Shown piece after piece: positions 29,114 through 36,842 of a DNA stretch of 64,000 nt. This DNA is from Mycobacterium sp. IS-1742. Lineage in GTDB: Bacteria; Actinomycetota; Actinomycetes; Mycobacteriales; Mycobacteriaceae. Within the stretch, counting starts at the first letter, position 1; the number at the start of each line of letters is the position of its first letter. A program made the position numbers and the translations under genes. Below the pieces are notes generated by a model. That model searched no databases, was not told the origin of the DNA, and saw only the letters and a list, made by a program, of their open reading frames with translations. The stretch is from NCBI RefSeq assembly GCF_001500125.1, contig NZ_LQIV01000017.1, positions 1 to 64,000 of the forward strand, written 5' to 3'.

Positions 29114-29929
29114 CTATTCGCCGGTGAAGTTCGGCGGCCGCTTCTGGAACATCGCGGTCACCGCTTCGCCGAGATCCTTCGACGGCAGGAACGCCGAGTT
29201 CCACGCCGCGACGTAGCGCAGACTCTCCGACACCCGGGCGATGCGCTGCTGGTCGAGAACGTCCTTGACGCCGTGGACGGTCAGCGGCGGGTTCGCGGCG
29301 ATCTCCTCGGCGGTCGCGCGCGCGGCCGCCAGCGACGCCTCCGGATCGTCGTACACGTCGTTGACCAGACCGATCTTCTCGGCGCGTGCAGCGTCGATGT
29401 CCTTGCCCGTCAGCGCGAGTTCGCGAAGGTGCCCGTCGGTCAGGATCAGCGGCAACCGCGCCAGCGAGCCGACGTCGGCGACGATCGCCAGCTTCACCTC
29501 GCGGACCGAGAACTTCGCGTCGGCACTCGCGTACCGGATGTCCACGGCGCTGATCAGGTCGACACCGCCGCCGATGCACCAGCCGTGCACCGACGCGATC
29601 GTCGGGGTACGGCAGTCGGCCACAGCGCTGATCGCGCCCTGCATCGTCTGCAGCGTTTTGTGGAAGTCGGCGCGCGATCGGGCGCCGGCGTCGAGGCCGG
29701 GCAGCGTGCCACCCATGGCGGCGAGGTCGAGGCCGTAGCTGAAGTTGCGGCCCGAGCCGGTGAGCACGATGGCGCGCACATCGGGGTCCGCGTCCAGCGA
29801 GGTGAACACCTCTGGCAGTTCGGCCCAGAACGCCGGCCCCATCGCATTGCCCTTGCCGGGACCGATCAACGTCACCTGCGCGACGTGGCCGTCGACGTCG
29901 ACGGTCACCGACTCGTATGTATCGCCCAT
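29114..29929 (-). CDS. echA21: Enoyl-CoA hydratase/isomerase family protein EchA21
   Basis: A 271-aa crotonase-fold protein. The oxyanion-hole strands are visible as GRNFSYGLDLAAMGG and VHGWCIGGGVDLISAVDIR, and the acidic loop REVKLAIVADVGSLARLP aligns with the catalytic segment; Glu and Asp in this segment fit dienoyl-CoA isomerase-like members. It acts on acyl-CoA substrates in the cytosol, probably in beta-oxidation; the substrate is unknown. The ATG at 29929 gives MGDTYESVTVDV. The order next to tRNA-Ser matches Rv3774 of M. tuberculosis. Confidence 0.9.
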   Translation of the reverse strand: MGDTYESVTVDVDGHVAQVTLIGPGKGNAMGPAFWAELPEVFTSLDADPDVRAIVLTGSGRNFSYGLDLAAMGGTLPGLDAGARSRADFHKTLQTMQGAISAVADCRTPTIASVHGWCIGGGVDLISAVDIRYASADAKFSVREVKLAIVADVGSLARLPLILTDGHLRELALTGKDIDAARAEKIGLVNDVYDDPEASLAAARATAEEIAANPPLTVHGVKDVLDQQRIARVSESLRYVAAWNSAFLPSKDLGEAVTAMFQKRPPNFTGE

Positions 29930-29940
29930 GGTGTTCGAGG

Positions 29941-30258
29941 CTAGCGCCCGATGAGGATGTCGCTGAGCTTGGCCGAAGGCAGCACCTCGCAGATCGCGTC
30001 GGCCAGGGTTTTGGCGACGACCGCCCGCTGATCGCTCAGCCGGCCGCTGCCCTCGGCGACCAGCTCGCCGACGATGGCCAGCTGGGCGTCCTCTTCGAGT
30101 CCGAGGTACTCCTTGCAGGTGACCGTCGTCGCGTCGGGGATCGGCGGCCCGGGTTCGGTGGTCTGGGCGACGGTCCCGGTCACCGTCTGTGTGCAGCCGG
30201 CGAGCACACCCGCGCACAGCAGTGCCGCAACCGTCAGAGTCCTCGCGTGCGTGCCCAT
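29941..30258 (-). CDS. Small putative lipoprotein
   Basis: A 105-aa protein with a lipoprotein signal peptide: MGTHARTLTVAALLCAGVLAG, then Cys22 in the lipobox LAGC. The mature part is short and acidic, with two more cysteines (VTCKEYLG and AICEVLP) that could form a disulfide. A GTG at 30267 is an alternative start, adding three residues. It lies 11 bp before echA21 on the same strand, so the two may form an operon. No recognised domain. Confidence 0.75.
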   Translation of the reverse strand: MGTHARTLTVAALLCAGVLAGCTQTVTGTVAQTTEPGPPIPDATTVTCKEYLGLEEDAQLAIVGELVAEGSGRLSDQRAVVAKTLADAICEVLPSAKLSDILIGR

Positions 30259-30298
30259 CTGGGCCACGATAGGTCACCGGCCACGTAACGTGAACGCC

Positions 30299-30883
30299 AT
30301 GCGTAGTGACCTGCCGCAGGGCCCGGATTCACCGCCGACCGACGAACTGCGCAGTGCCGAGCTCAGTCTCGGCGTGCTGCACCAGGTGGTCCGCCCGATC
30401 GCGGCCGACGACCTGGGCAAGCAGACGCCGTGCCGCGAGTTCGACGTGGCCGGGCTCACCGAGCACCTGCTGCGGTCGATCACGATCCTCGGCGGCGCGG
30501 CGGGCGCGGAGATCCCGCAACGCGATCCGTCGGATTCGGTCGAGCGGCAGGTGATCCTCGCGGCGCGGCCTGCGCTCGACGCGTGGCACCGCCGCGGCGT
30601 CGACGGCGGCGTCGACGTCGGCGGCAACACGATGCCGGGCACCGTCCTGGTCGGCATCCTGTCGCTCGAATTCCTGGTGCACGCTTGGGATTACGCGACG
30701 GCGATCGGGCACACCGTGCCTGCGCCCGATTCGTTGTGCGAGTACGTGCTCGGCATGGCGGAGAAGATCATCACCCCGGAGGGCCGGGTGCGGGCGGGCT
30801 TCGACGAACCGGTCGAGGTGCCCGACGACGCCCCGCCCCTGCAGCGCCTGCTGGCGTTCACCGGCCGTCGCGCCGAGGTCTAG
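30299..30883 (+). CDS. TIGR03086-family DinB-fold metal-binding protein
   Basis: A 194-aa protein of the mycothiol-dependent maleylpyruvate-isomerase-like (DinB/MDMPI) group. The helical bundle signature is FDVAGLTEHLLRSI with His56 and LEFLVHAWDYATAIG with His128, two of the usual divalent-metal ligands. Length equals Rv3773c. The ATG at 30299 is close to the divergent lipoprotein gene, leaving about 40 bp for two promoters. Reaction unknown; a mycothiol-dependent transferase or isomerase is possible. The stop overlaps the convergent gene within CTAG. Confidence 0.88.
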   Translation: MRSDLPQGPDSPPTDELRSAELSLGVLHQVVRPIAADDLGKQTPCREFDVAGLTEHLLRSITILGGAAGAEIPQRDPSDSVERQVILAARPALDAWHRRGVDGGVDVGGNTMPGTVLVGILSLEFLVHAWDYATAIGHTVPAPDSLCEYVLGMAEKIITPEGRVRAGFDEPVEVPDDAPPLQRLLAFTGRRAEV

Positions 30884-31362
30884 ACCCGTTCGAGGTAGAA
30901 GTACAGGTGACGGTCGGCCCCCGAGCTGGAGTCGAGGGCGCCCTTGCCGTTCATGATGCCCATGACGGCGTTGTCGTCGACCTTCTTGAAGTGGTCATGC
31001 ACGGGTGCGCCGTCGTAGACCATCGAGGCGGTCACCTCACCGCGGAACTGCTCCATCCAGAGGCTGGCCTCGCCCTTCATCGCCTCGGTGTTGGAGAACC
31101 TGTTGCCCTCGGTGTCCAGGCACACCAGGGGTTTGGCGTCGGTGGCCGAATGGAACGTCTTGCCGAACCAGTTGAGCCGCTCCATGAACCCGTTGGCCTT
31201 GTGTCCGGTGTGGAACTCGCCGCCCTTCCACTCGCCGATCATGAAGTCGATGTCGACGGGTTCCAGGGTGCTCCAGAACTCGTCGAGTTCGGCGTCGCCG
31301 AGGGTGCCGGTCCGCCCCTTGAGTTCGTCGAAGGTCTCGCGGGTCGTGCGCGTCGAGGTCAT
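30880..31362 (-). CDS. GXWXG/DUF4334 protein
   Basis: A 160-aa protein with the GEWKGG motif that defines the GXWXG domain (residues 43-48), followed by the DUF4334 half (FRGEVTASMVYDGAPVHDHFKKVDDNAVMGIMNGKG, given by pattern). The fold is probably a small beta-barrel; the function is unknown. The ATG overlaps the stop of the aminotransferase gene as ATGA, so it is probably translated from the same mRNA as pat/hisC2. No signal peptide. Confidence 0.88.
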   Translation of the reverse strand: MTSTRTTRETFDELKGRTGTLGDAELDEFWSTLEPVDIDFMIGEWKGGEFHTGHKANGFMERLNWFGKTFHSATDAKPLVCLDTEGNRFSNTEAMKGEASLWMEQFRGEVTASMVYDGAPVHDHFKKVDDNAVMGIMNGKGALDSSSGADRHLYFYLERV

Positions 31363-32423
31363 GGCTGTCCCATCCACTTGAGGGCGAATTCGAGGAAGGC
31401 GTCGTTCTCGTGGGGCGCGGCGACGGTCACCCGGACCCCGTCCTCACCGTAGGGGCGCACCACGAGCCGGTTCTGCGCGGCCTTCTCGATGAAGTCGAGG
31501 GTGCGCTCGGCCAGCGGCAGCCACACGAAGTTCGCCTGCGACGGCGGCAGCGTGAACCCGGCGTCGCGCAGGGTGCTCGTGACGCGGTCGCGTTCGGCGA
31601 CGAGCTCGTCGGTGCGGGCGAGCAGTTCGTCGGCGGCGTCGATCGAGGCGATCGCGGCGGCCTGGGAGAGGCTGGTCGCGGAGAACGGCACGTACACCTT
31701 GCCGAGCGCGGTGACGATGTCGGCGTCGGCGACCGCGTATCCGATCCGCAGTCCGGCCAGCCCGTACGCCTTCGAAAAGGTCCGCAGCACCACGACATTC
31801 GGGTGGGACCGGACCAACCCGAAACTGTCCGGCGCCATGCCGTCGCGAATGTATTCGACGTAGGCCTCGTCGAGCACGATGAGGATGTGCGGCGGGACGG
31901 CGGCGACGAACTCGGCCAGCGCCGCGGGATCGACGACCGTGCTGGTCGGGTTGTTGGGGTTGCAGACGAAGATCAGCCGGGTGCGGTCGGTGATCGCGGC
32001 GACCATCGCGTCGAGGTCGTGGGTGTGGTCGCGCAGCGGGACCTGCACCGGGGTGGCCCCGGCCGTACGCACCTGCAGCGGGTAGATCTCGAAGCTGCGC
32101 CAGGCGAAGATCACCTCGTCGCCGACCGAGGTGGTGATCTGGATCAGTTGCTGGCACAGGCTGACCGAACCGCAGCCGACGGAGATCTGCTCAGGGGCGA
32201 AGGATCCGCCGTCGAGGTGCTTGGCCAGGTGCTCCCGCAGGTCGAGATAGCCGTTGTCGGGGTAGCGGTTGATCTGGTCCGTTGCCTTCTCGATCGCGGC
32301 GCGCACGCTCGGCAGCGGACCGTGCACGGTCTCGTTGCTGGCGATCTTGATGGCACCCGGAACCGTCTTACCCGGTGTGTAGGCCGGGATGTCGGCCAAT
32401 TCGGGGCGGAGGCGGGCGGTCAC
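31359..32423 (-). CDS. pat: Aromatic aminotransferase / HisC-type (Rv3772-like)
   Basis: A 354-aa fold-type I PLP aminotransferase. Lys218 in RTFSKAYGLAGLRIGYA forms the Schiff base; CNPNNPTST binds substrate carboxylate, and VLDEAYVEY carries the PLP Asp. Members at this locus are named pat or hisC2 and act on phenylalanine/tyrosine or histidinol phosphate. The main hisC would be elsewhere, in the his operon, so the aromatic role is more likely here. The start GTG at 32423 gives MTARLRPELADIPAY. Downstream it is coupled to the DUF4334 gene. Confidence 0.9.
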   Translation of the reverse strand: MTARLRPELADIPAYTPGKTVPGAIKIASNETVHGPLPSVRAAIEKATDQINRYPDNGYLDLREHLAKHLDGGSFAPEQISVGCGSVSLCQQLIQITTSVGDEVIFAWRSFEIYPLQVRTAGATPVQVPLRDHTHDLDAMVAAITDRTRLIFVCNPNNPTSTVVDPAALAEFVAAVPPHILIVLDEAYVEYIRDGMAPDSFGLVRSHPNVVVLRTFSKAYGLAGLRIGYAVADADIVTALGKVYVPFSATSLSQAAAIASIDAADELLARTDELVAERDRVTSTLRDAGFTLPPSQANFVWLPLAERTLDFIEKAAQNRLVVRPYGEDGVRVTVAAPHENDAFLEFALKWMGQP

Positions 32424-32505
32424 CTGACCAGCATAGGGGGGTGGATCGACCGCTTTGCTTCCACGGCCGACGGATGTGTAGGCTGTGCGACCGGCGGTAA
32501 CGTCA

Positions 32506-32594
32506 GGAGGCGTGCCAGAGCGGCCGAATGGGACTCACTGCTAATGAGTTGTCCCCCTTACAGGGGACCGGAGGTTCAAATCCTCTCGCCTCCG
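32506..32594 (+). tRNA. tRNA-Ser (anticodon GCT)
   Basis: 89 nt: acceptor GGAGGCG/CGCCTCC with discriminator G, anticodon arm ACTCA-CTGCTAA-TGAGT (GCT), and long variable arm with the pair TCCCC/GGGGA. No encoded CCA. It decodes AGC/AGU. Confidence 0.97.
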
Positions 32595-32635
32595 CCGCGG
32601 CTGACTCGTCAGCCACGACACAACTGAACAGGCAA

Positions 32636-32708
32636 GCGCCCGTAGCTCAACGGATAGAGCATCTGACTACGGATCAGAAGGTTAGGGGTTCGAATCCCTT
32701 CGGGCGCA
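32636..32708 (+). tRNA. tRNA-Arg (anticodon ACG)
   Basis: 73 nt: acceptor GCGCCCG/CGGGCGC, anticodon arm TCTGA-CTACGGA-TCAGA (ACG, wobble A deaminated to inosine by TadA, which is encoded at 47387-47839), and T-arm AGGGGTTCGAATCCCTT. It lies 41 bp after tRNA-Ser(GCT), probably in the same transcript. Confidence 0.97.
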
Positions 32709-32723
32709 CTCGACGAGCGACAA

Positions 32724-32757
32724 CGACTCCCGCGGCACGCATCATGCCCGGGAGTCG
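32724..32757 (+). terminator. Intrinsic terminator after the tRNA pair
   Basis: A perfect 9-bp stem CGACTCCCG/CGGGAGTCG (32724-32732 with 32749-32757) is followed by CGCTTTT, 16 bp after tRNA-Arg. Confidence 0.85.
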
Positions 32758-32777
32758 CGCTTTTCCGTATCGGGGGG

Positions 32778-33098
32778 ATGATGCAGATCGACGTCGCGAA
32801 CATGATCGCCGCCATCGCAGCGGTGTCGGCGCTTGCGTTGTCGATCTACACCCACCGCCGGCAGAGTGCCGCGGAGCGAACCGCCTACATGACCTTGACG
32901 CTCACGCTCGACCGGATAGCCGACACGCATCTGATCGCCAGGACGTGCCTCGAGAACCGCTCACCCACGGTCAAACACCTCGACGTCGTCCGACTCCTCG
33001 TGTGCCCGCAATCCGAAGCCCCCGAGACCGCATGCCAGACGCTGATGGACGGTCCGGGACGGCTCCACCGCGTCGTGCACCGCGCGTTCATACGCTGA
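32778..33098 (+). CDS. Small hypothetical membrane protein
   Basis: A 106-aa reading frame starting with two adjacent ATGs after a G-rich stretch. Residues 5-25 (DVANMIAAIAAVSALALSIY) form one membrane helix, followed by a basic HRRQSAAER segment and a soluble part with two cysteines. Single-TM proteins of this kind are seen near phage or toxin modules, but nothing here supports either. No recognisable family. It could be spurious, although no strong gene competes on the other strand. Confidence 0.5.
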   Translation: MMQIDVANMIAAIAAVSALALSIYTHRRQSAAERTAYMTLTLTLDRIADTHLIARTCLENRSPTVKHLDVVRLLVCPQSEAPETACQTLMDGPGRLHRVVHRAFIR

Positions 33099-33131
33099 CG
33101 CCGATCGGGCTGTTGAGTGCCGGTACTGCGG

Positions 33132-33842
33132 TCACAGCCGCTCGACCGCGTAGGTCGCGGCCTGCTGCGTCATCCCGTTGATCCCGTAGAGCGCGTGCGC
33201 GATGCTCGGCTGCCCGCCCGGGGCACCGTTGCAGATGGTGTCGCCCTCCGCGCACAGCTGCAGCGTCTTCGGCTCGTAGAGCGGGCCGATGACGACCGGC
33301 GGGGCGCCGAACGTACCGAGCCACTGCGGAGACGGCAGCCCGAACAGGGTGACCGCCGAGACGTGCTCGGCGACCTCCGCCGCGAGCGGCTGGGGAACGG
33401 CGTTGCGATACGCGGCCGGGACGGCATCGGGCACCGTCGAGGAGGTCACGAACCCGGCGACCACGGCTCCCTGTGAGAAACCGCCCAGCACGATGTCGGT
33501 GTCCGGGCACGTCGTGGCAATGGTCTGGACGCGGCTCCCGGCGTCGCGGATCCCTTCGACGACGGTCCTGGCCAGGTCGTCGCGGGCGTCGAAGTTGTTC
33601 GACGCCGCGTAGTTCACCGAATACACGTTGACGGTTCGTGGACCGGCCTGCGCGCGCACGGCGTCGACGAACGACTGTCCGACGCCGCCGACACCCGGCG
33701 CCTCACCGCTGCCGCGGGCGAAGACGATCTCGACGTCCGGACACGCCTGGGCGGACGCCGGCGGGGCGGCCACGCCCACCAACGCGGCCCAGGTGGTCAC
33801 GGCCACCGCGCCGAGGATGCGACCGAGGGGACGAACTCTCAT
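33132..33842 (-). CDS. Cutinase-family serine esterase, secreted
   Basis: A 236-aa protein. A signal peptide (MRVRPLGRILGAVAVTTWAALVGVAAPPASAQA) ends at an AxA site near residue 32. The cutinase-like alpha/beta-hydrolase follows: FARGSGEAPGVGGVG, the nucleophile motif GGFSQGA with Ser123, and a C-terminal acid/His region including CAEGDTICNG and SIAHALYG. Paired cysteines (CPDVEI, TTCPDTD, LCAEGDTIC) match cutinase disulfides. Mycobacterial members hydrolyse lipid or polyester bonds outside the cell. The start is the ATG at 33842 with AGGAG upstream; the longer in-frame extension lacks a signal. Confidence 0.93.
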   Translation of the reverse strand: MRVRPLGRILGAVAVTTWAALVGVAAPPASAQACPDVEIVFARGSGEAPGVGGVGQSFVDAVRAQAGPRTVNVYSVNYAASNNFDARDDLARTVVEGIRDAGSRVQTIATTCPDTDIVLGGFSQGAVVAGFVTSSTVPDAVPAAYRNAVPQPLAAEVAEHVSAVTLFGLPSPQWLGTFGAPPVVIGPLYEPKTLQLCAEGDTICNGAPGGQPSIAHALYGINGMTQQAATYAVERL

Positions 33843-33931
33843 AGGGGTAACTCCTGCTGAACGTAATGGCCCGACGAGAGGCGTGAGTACCCCCACGTGG
33901 GCCTGCCAAACTCCGCGTAATCTCGCACGGT

Positions 33932-34327
33932 ATGACGACACCCACGGTGATCCAGCGCTGGCTCGACCTCATCGACGGTGATCACGGCGATGTGACGCCG
34001 CTTCTGGCCCGGGACGCGGTCTTCTACTCACCCGCGGTGTTCACGCCGCAGGAGGGGCGGGACAAGACCGCCGCCTATCTGAACGCGGCGGCAAAGGTGT
34101 TCGGCGGGAACGGGTTCCGCTACGTCAACCAGTGGTATGCCGACCGTTCGGCGGTGCTGGAGTTCGTCGCCGACCTCGACGGCGTCCACGTCAACGGCAT
34201 CGACATGATCGACTGGAACGACGCCGACGAGATCACGTCGTTCAAGGTGATGCTGCGTCCGTTCAAGGCGCTGCAGACCGTCATCCCGAGGATGGCCGAA
34301 CTGCTGCAGGCGCCGGTGCAGGAGTAG
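33932..34327 (+). CDS. NTF2-like / SnoaL-fold protein
   Basis: A 131-aa protein with the cone-shaped NTF2 fold pattern: helix VIQRWLDLIDGDHGDVTPLLARDAVFYSP, then strands around VLEFVADLDGVHVNGIDMIDWND and EITSFKVMLRPFKALQTVIP. Members include limonene-epoxide hydrolases, ketosteroid isomerases and non-enzymes; I cannot assign the reaction. The ATG at 33932 is followed 4 bp after its stop by the phosphoesterase gene, so the two are likely co-transcribed. It is divergent from the cutinase gene. Confidence 0.85.
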   Translation: MTTPTVIQRWLDLIDGDHGDVTPLLARDAVFYSPAVFTPQEGRDKTAAYLNAAAKVFGGNGFRYVNQWYADRSAVLEFVADLDGVHVNGIDMIDWNDADEITSFKVMLRPFKALQTVIPRMAELLQAPVQE

Positions 34328-34331
34328 ACCG

Positions 34332-34844
34332 ATGCGGCTGCTCCTCATCGCCGACACCCACGTGCCCAAACGGGCCCGCGACCTGCCCGCGGCGGTGTGG
34401 GACGAGGTGGCGCACGTCGACGTCGTCATCCACGCCGGCGACTGGGTCGAGCCGGGTCTGCTCGACGTGCTCGAGGAGCGCTCCCAGCGGTTGGTGGCGT
34501 GCTGGGGCAACAACGACGGCGCGGAGTTGCGCCGCCGCCTGCCCGAACGCGCGGACGTCACGCTGGGCGGGGTGCGGTTCACGGTCGTGCACGAGACCGG
34601 GGCGTCCGGTGGGCGGGACGCGCGCATGGCCAAGCTGTACCCGGACACCGACGTGCTCGTGTTCGGGCACAGCCACATCCCGTGGGACACCACCGCGACG
34701 ACGGGCCTGCGGCTGCTCAACCCGGGTTCGCCGACGGATCGGCGCCGCCAGCCGTACTGCACGTACATGACGGCGACGGTCGCCGACGGGACGCTGACCG
34801 ATGTCGCTCTGCACAACATCGCCCCCGTGAGCCCGCGTGGCTGA
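34332..34844 (+). CDS. YfcE/MJ0936-type metallophosphoesterase
   Basis: A 170-aa protein with all metal-binding motifs of the calcineurin-like family in order: ADTHVP, HAGDWVE, GNNDGAE, VVHETG and GHSHIP. Such short enzymes are Mn/Ni-dependent phosphodiesterases acting in the cytosol; the natural substrate is unknown. It starts 4 bp after the NTF2-like gene, and its end overlaps the YjbR gene by 8 bp, so the three form a unit. Confidence 0.9.
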   Translation: MRLLLIADTHVPKRARDLPAAVWDEVAHVDVVIHAGDWVEPGLLDVLEERSQRLVACWGNNDGAELRRRLPERADVTLGGVRFTVVHETGASGGRDARMAKLYPDTDVLVFGHSHIPWDTTATTGLRLLNPGSPTDRRRQPYCTYMTATVADGTLTDVALHNIAPVSPRG

Positions 34845-35250
34845 CCGTCCCGCCCGGGTCTCCGACGTCCACGAGGTCGCGGCCGCGATGCCGCACACGA
34901 CACGCATCGAGGGGCCGAAGGGCAACGCGATCTACCAGGTCGGCGGGAAGTCGTTCGTGTTCTTCCGCACGCCGCAGCCGGACGCCGCGGATCCCGGCAC
35001 CGGCGAGCGCTATCCCGACGTCATCATGATCTGGGTGGAATCCGACGCGGACAAGCTGGCCCTGGTCCAGGACCCCCACTCACCGTTCTTCACCACCGAC
35101 CGGTTCGACGGTCACCTCTCGGTTCTGGTGCGCGGCAAGGACATCGGCCGGATCGGGCTCGAGGAACTGACCGAGTTGATCCAGGACGCGTGGCTGTCGC
35201 GGGCGTCGCGCCGGCGCGCCGAGCGCTGGCTGGCCGGTCGGCAGGACTGA
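34837..35250 (+). CDS. MmcQ/YjbR-family protein
   Basis: A 137-aa protein of the MmcQ/YjbR type, with the GKSFVFFRTPQPD and VMIWVESDADKLALVQ strands and the YjbR-like C-terminal helix DAWLSRASRRRAERW. The fold is CyaY-like and a DNA-binding role has been suggested for the family, but not shown for this protein. The GTG at 34837 overlaps the phosphoesterase stop by 8 bp. zwf follows 19 bp later. Confidence 0.85.
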   Translation: MADRPARVSDVHEVAAAMPHTTRIEGPKGNAIYQVGGKSFVFFRTPQPDAADPGTGERYPDVIMIWVESDADKLALVQDPHSPFFTTDRFDGHLSVLVRGKDIGRIGLEELTELIQDAWLSRASRRRAERWLAGRQD

Positions 35251-35269
35251 GAAGCCGCTGCACGGCGGT

Positions 35270-36796
35270 GTGCATGGTGACATCATCGCCAAGGTGGCCC
35301 CCGACACCCCGCAGTCCATCGCCTATCCCGCGCCGGGCGCGCATCCGCACCGCGTCGACGAGGAGAAGCTCGACCCCCACGTCATCGTGTTGTTCGGCGC
35401 GACCGGCGATCTGGCGAAACGCAAACTGCTGCCCGGCATGGCGTACCTCGTGCAGTCCGCGCTGGCGCCCAAGATCCGCGTGGTCGCCACATCGCTCGAG
35501 GAGCTCAGCGGTGACGAGTTCCGGGCGCTGGCCCGCGAGGCCGTCGACGCGTTCGGCAATCACACGCTCTCCGACGAGGAGTGGGAGGGTTTCGCCTGCC
35601 GGATCTCCTACGTGCCGCAGAGCGCCGGGCCCGAGGCGCTCTCCTCGGCGGTGAAGGCGGCCGAAGCCGAACTCGGCCCCGACACGCGGCGGCTGCACTA
35701 CCTGTCGGTGCCGCCCAAGGCGGCCACGGCCGTCATCACGATGCTCAGAGAATCCGACCTCGTCGACCGCTCGCGCGTGGTGATGGAGAAACCGTTCGGC
35801 ACCGACCTGGCCAGCGCATGCGAACTGAACGCCTTCGTGCACGAGACCTTCGACGAGGCGCAGATCTTCCGCATCGACCATTTCCTCGGCAAGGAGGCCG
35901 CACAGAACATCCTGGCGTTCCGGTTCGCCAACGGGCTGTTCGAACCGATCTGGAACCGCAACTTCATCGACCACATTCAGATCGACATCCCGGAGAAGCT
36001 CGGCCTCGACCAGCGGGCCAACTTCTACGAGAGCACCGGCGCCTTCAAGGACATGGTGGTGACCCACCTGCTGCAGGTGATGGCCTTCGTCGTGATGGAG
36101 CCGCCCACCGCGCTGGAGCCCAGGGCGATCAGCGAGGAGAAGAACAAGGTCTTCCGGTCGATGCTGCCGGTGGACCCGAAGAAGGTGATTCGCGGTCAGT
36201 ACGTCGGCTACCGACGGGAGGAGGGTGTCGCACCGGATTCGGAGACCGAGACGTTCATCGCGATGCAGGTCGGCATCGACAACTGGCGCTGGGCCGGGGT
36301 GCCGATCTATCTGCGCACCGGCAAGCGGATGGCCGAGGGGCAGCGGATCATCTCGATCGCGTTCAAAGAGGCGCCGCGTTCGATGTTCCCGCCCGGCTCG
36401 GGCGTCGGGTCCCAGGGCCCGGACCATCTCACGTTCGACCTCGCCGACAACTCCAAGGTGTCGCTGTCGTTCTACGGCAAACGGCCGGGCCCGGGGATGA
36501 AACTCGACAAACTGTCCATGCAGTTCTCGACCCAGGAGACCGGGCGCGTCGGCGACGTGCTCGAGGCCTACGAACGCTTGATCCTCGACGCGATGCGCGG
36601 TGACCACACCCTGTTCACGACGGCCGCGGGCATCGAATCACTGTGGGAGCGTTCGGCTCCGTTGCTCGAGGACCCGCCGCCGGTGAAGGTCTATCAACCC
36701 GGCACCTGGGGCCCCAACGCCATTCACCAGCTGATCGCACCCAACGCGTGGCGGCTGCCGTTCGAACGCGAATGGCGGGAGAAGAAGACGGAGTAG
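35270..36796 (+). CDS. zwf: Glucose-6-phosphate dehydrogenase
   Basis: A 508-aa enzyme of the oxidative pentose phosphate route, making 6-phosphogluconolactone and NAD(P)H. The dinucleotide motif GATGDLAKRKLLPG is at about residues 43-56, and the substrate site RIDHFLGKE with the catalytic His lies near residue 200. EKPFGTDLASA and NWRWAGVPIYLRTGKRM are also present. The start is a GTG at 35270, giving an N-terminal extension of about 35 residues before the Rossmann strand. It is not beside tal, tkt or pgl, so it is probably a second zwf copy; others would be expected elsewhere in the genome. Confidence 0.93.
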   Translation: MHGDIIAKVAPDTPQSIAYPAPGAHPHRVDEEKLDPHVIVLFGATGDLAKRKLLPGMAYLVQSALAPKIRVVATSLEELSGDEFRALAREAVDAFGNHTLSDEEWEGFACRISYVPQSAGPEALSSAVKAAEAELGPDTRRLHYLSVPPKAATAVITMLRESDLVDRSRVVMEKPFGTDLASACELNAFVHETFDEAQIFRIDHFLGKEAAQNILAFRFANGLFEPIWNRNFIDHIQIDIPEKLGLDQRANFYESTGAFKDMVVTHLLQVMAFVVMEPPTALEPRAISEEKNKVFRSMLPVDPKKVIRGQYVGYRREEGVAPDSETETFIAMQVGIDNWRWAGVPIYLRTGKRMAEGQRIISIAFKEAPRSMFPPGSGVGSQGPDHLTFDLADNSKVSLSFYGKRPGPGMKLDKLSMQFSTQETGRVGDVLEAYERLILDAMRGDHTLFTTAAGIESLWERSAPLLEDPPPVKVYQPGTWGPNAIHQLIAPNAWRLPFEREWREKKTE

Positions 36797-36842
36797 GCGC
36801 GTCCTCACCCGCCGGAGCGCTGCTGGTGGCAGGGTCGTCGGC

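Noticed and set aside
32506..33098. tRNA pair as a possible integration site with a small island
   Set aside because: No integrase, no direct repeat of the tRNA 3' end, and neighbouring genes are standard mycobacterial ones.
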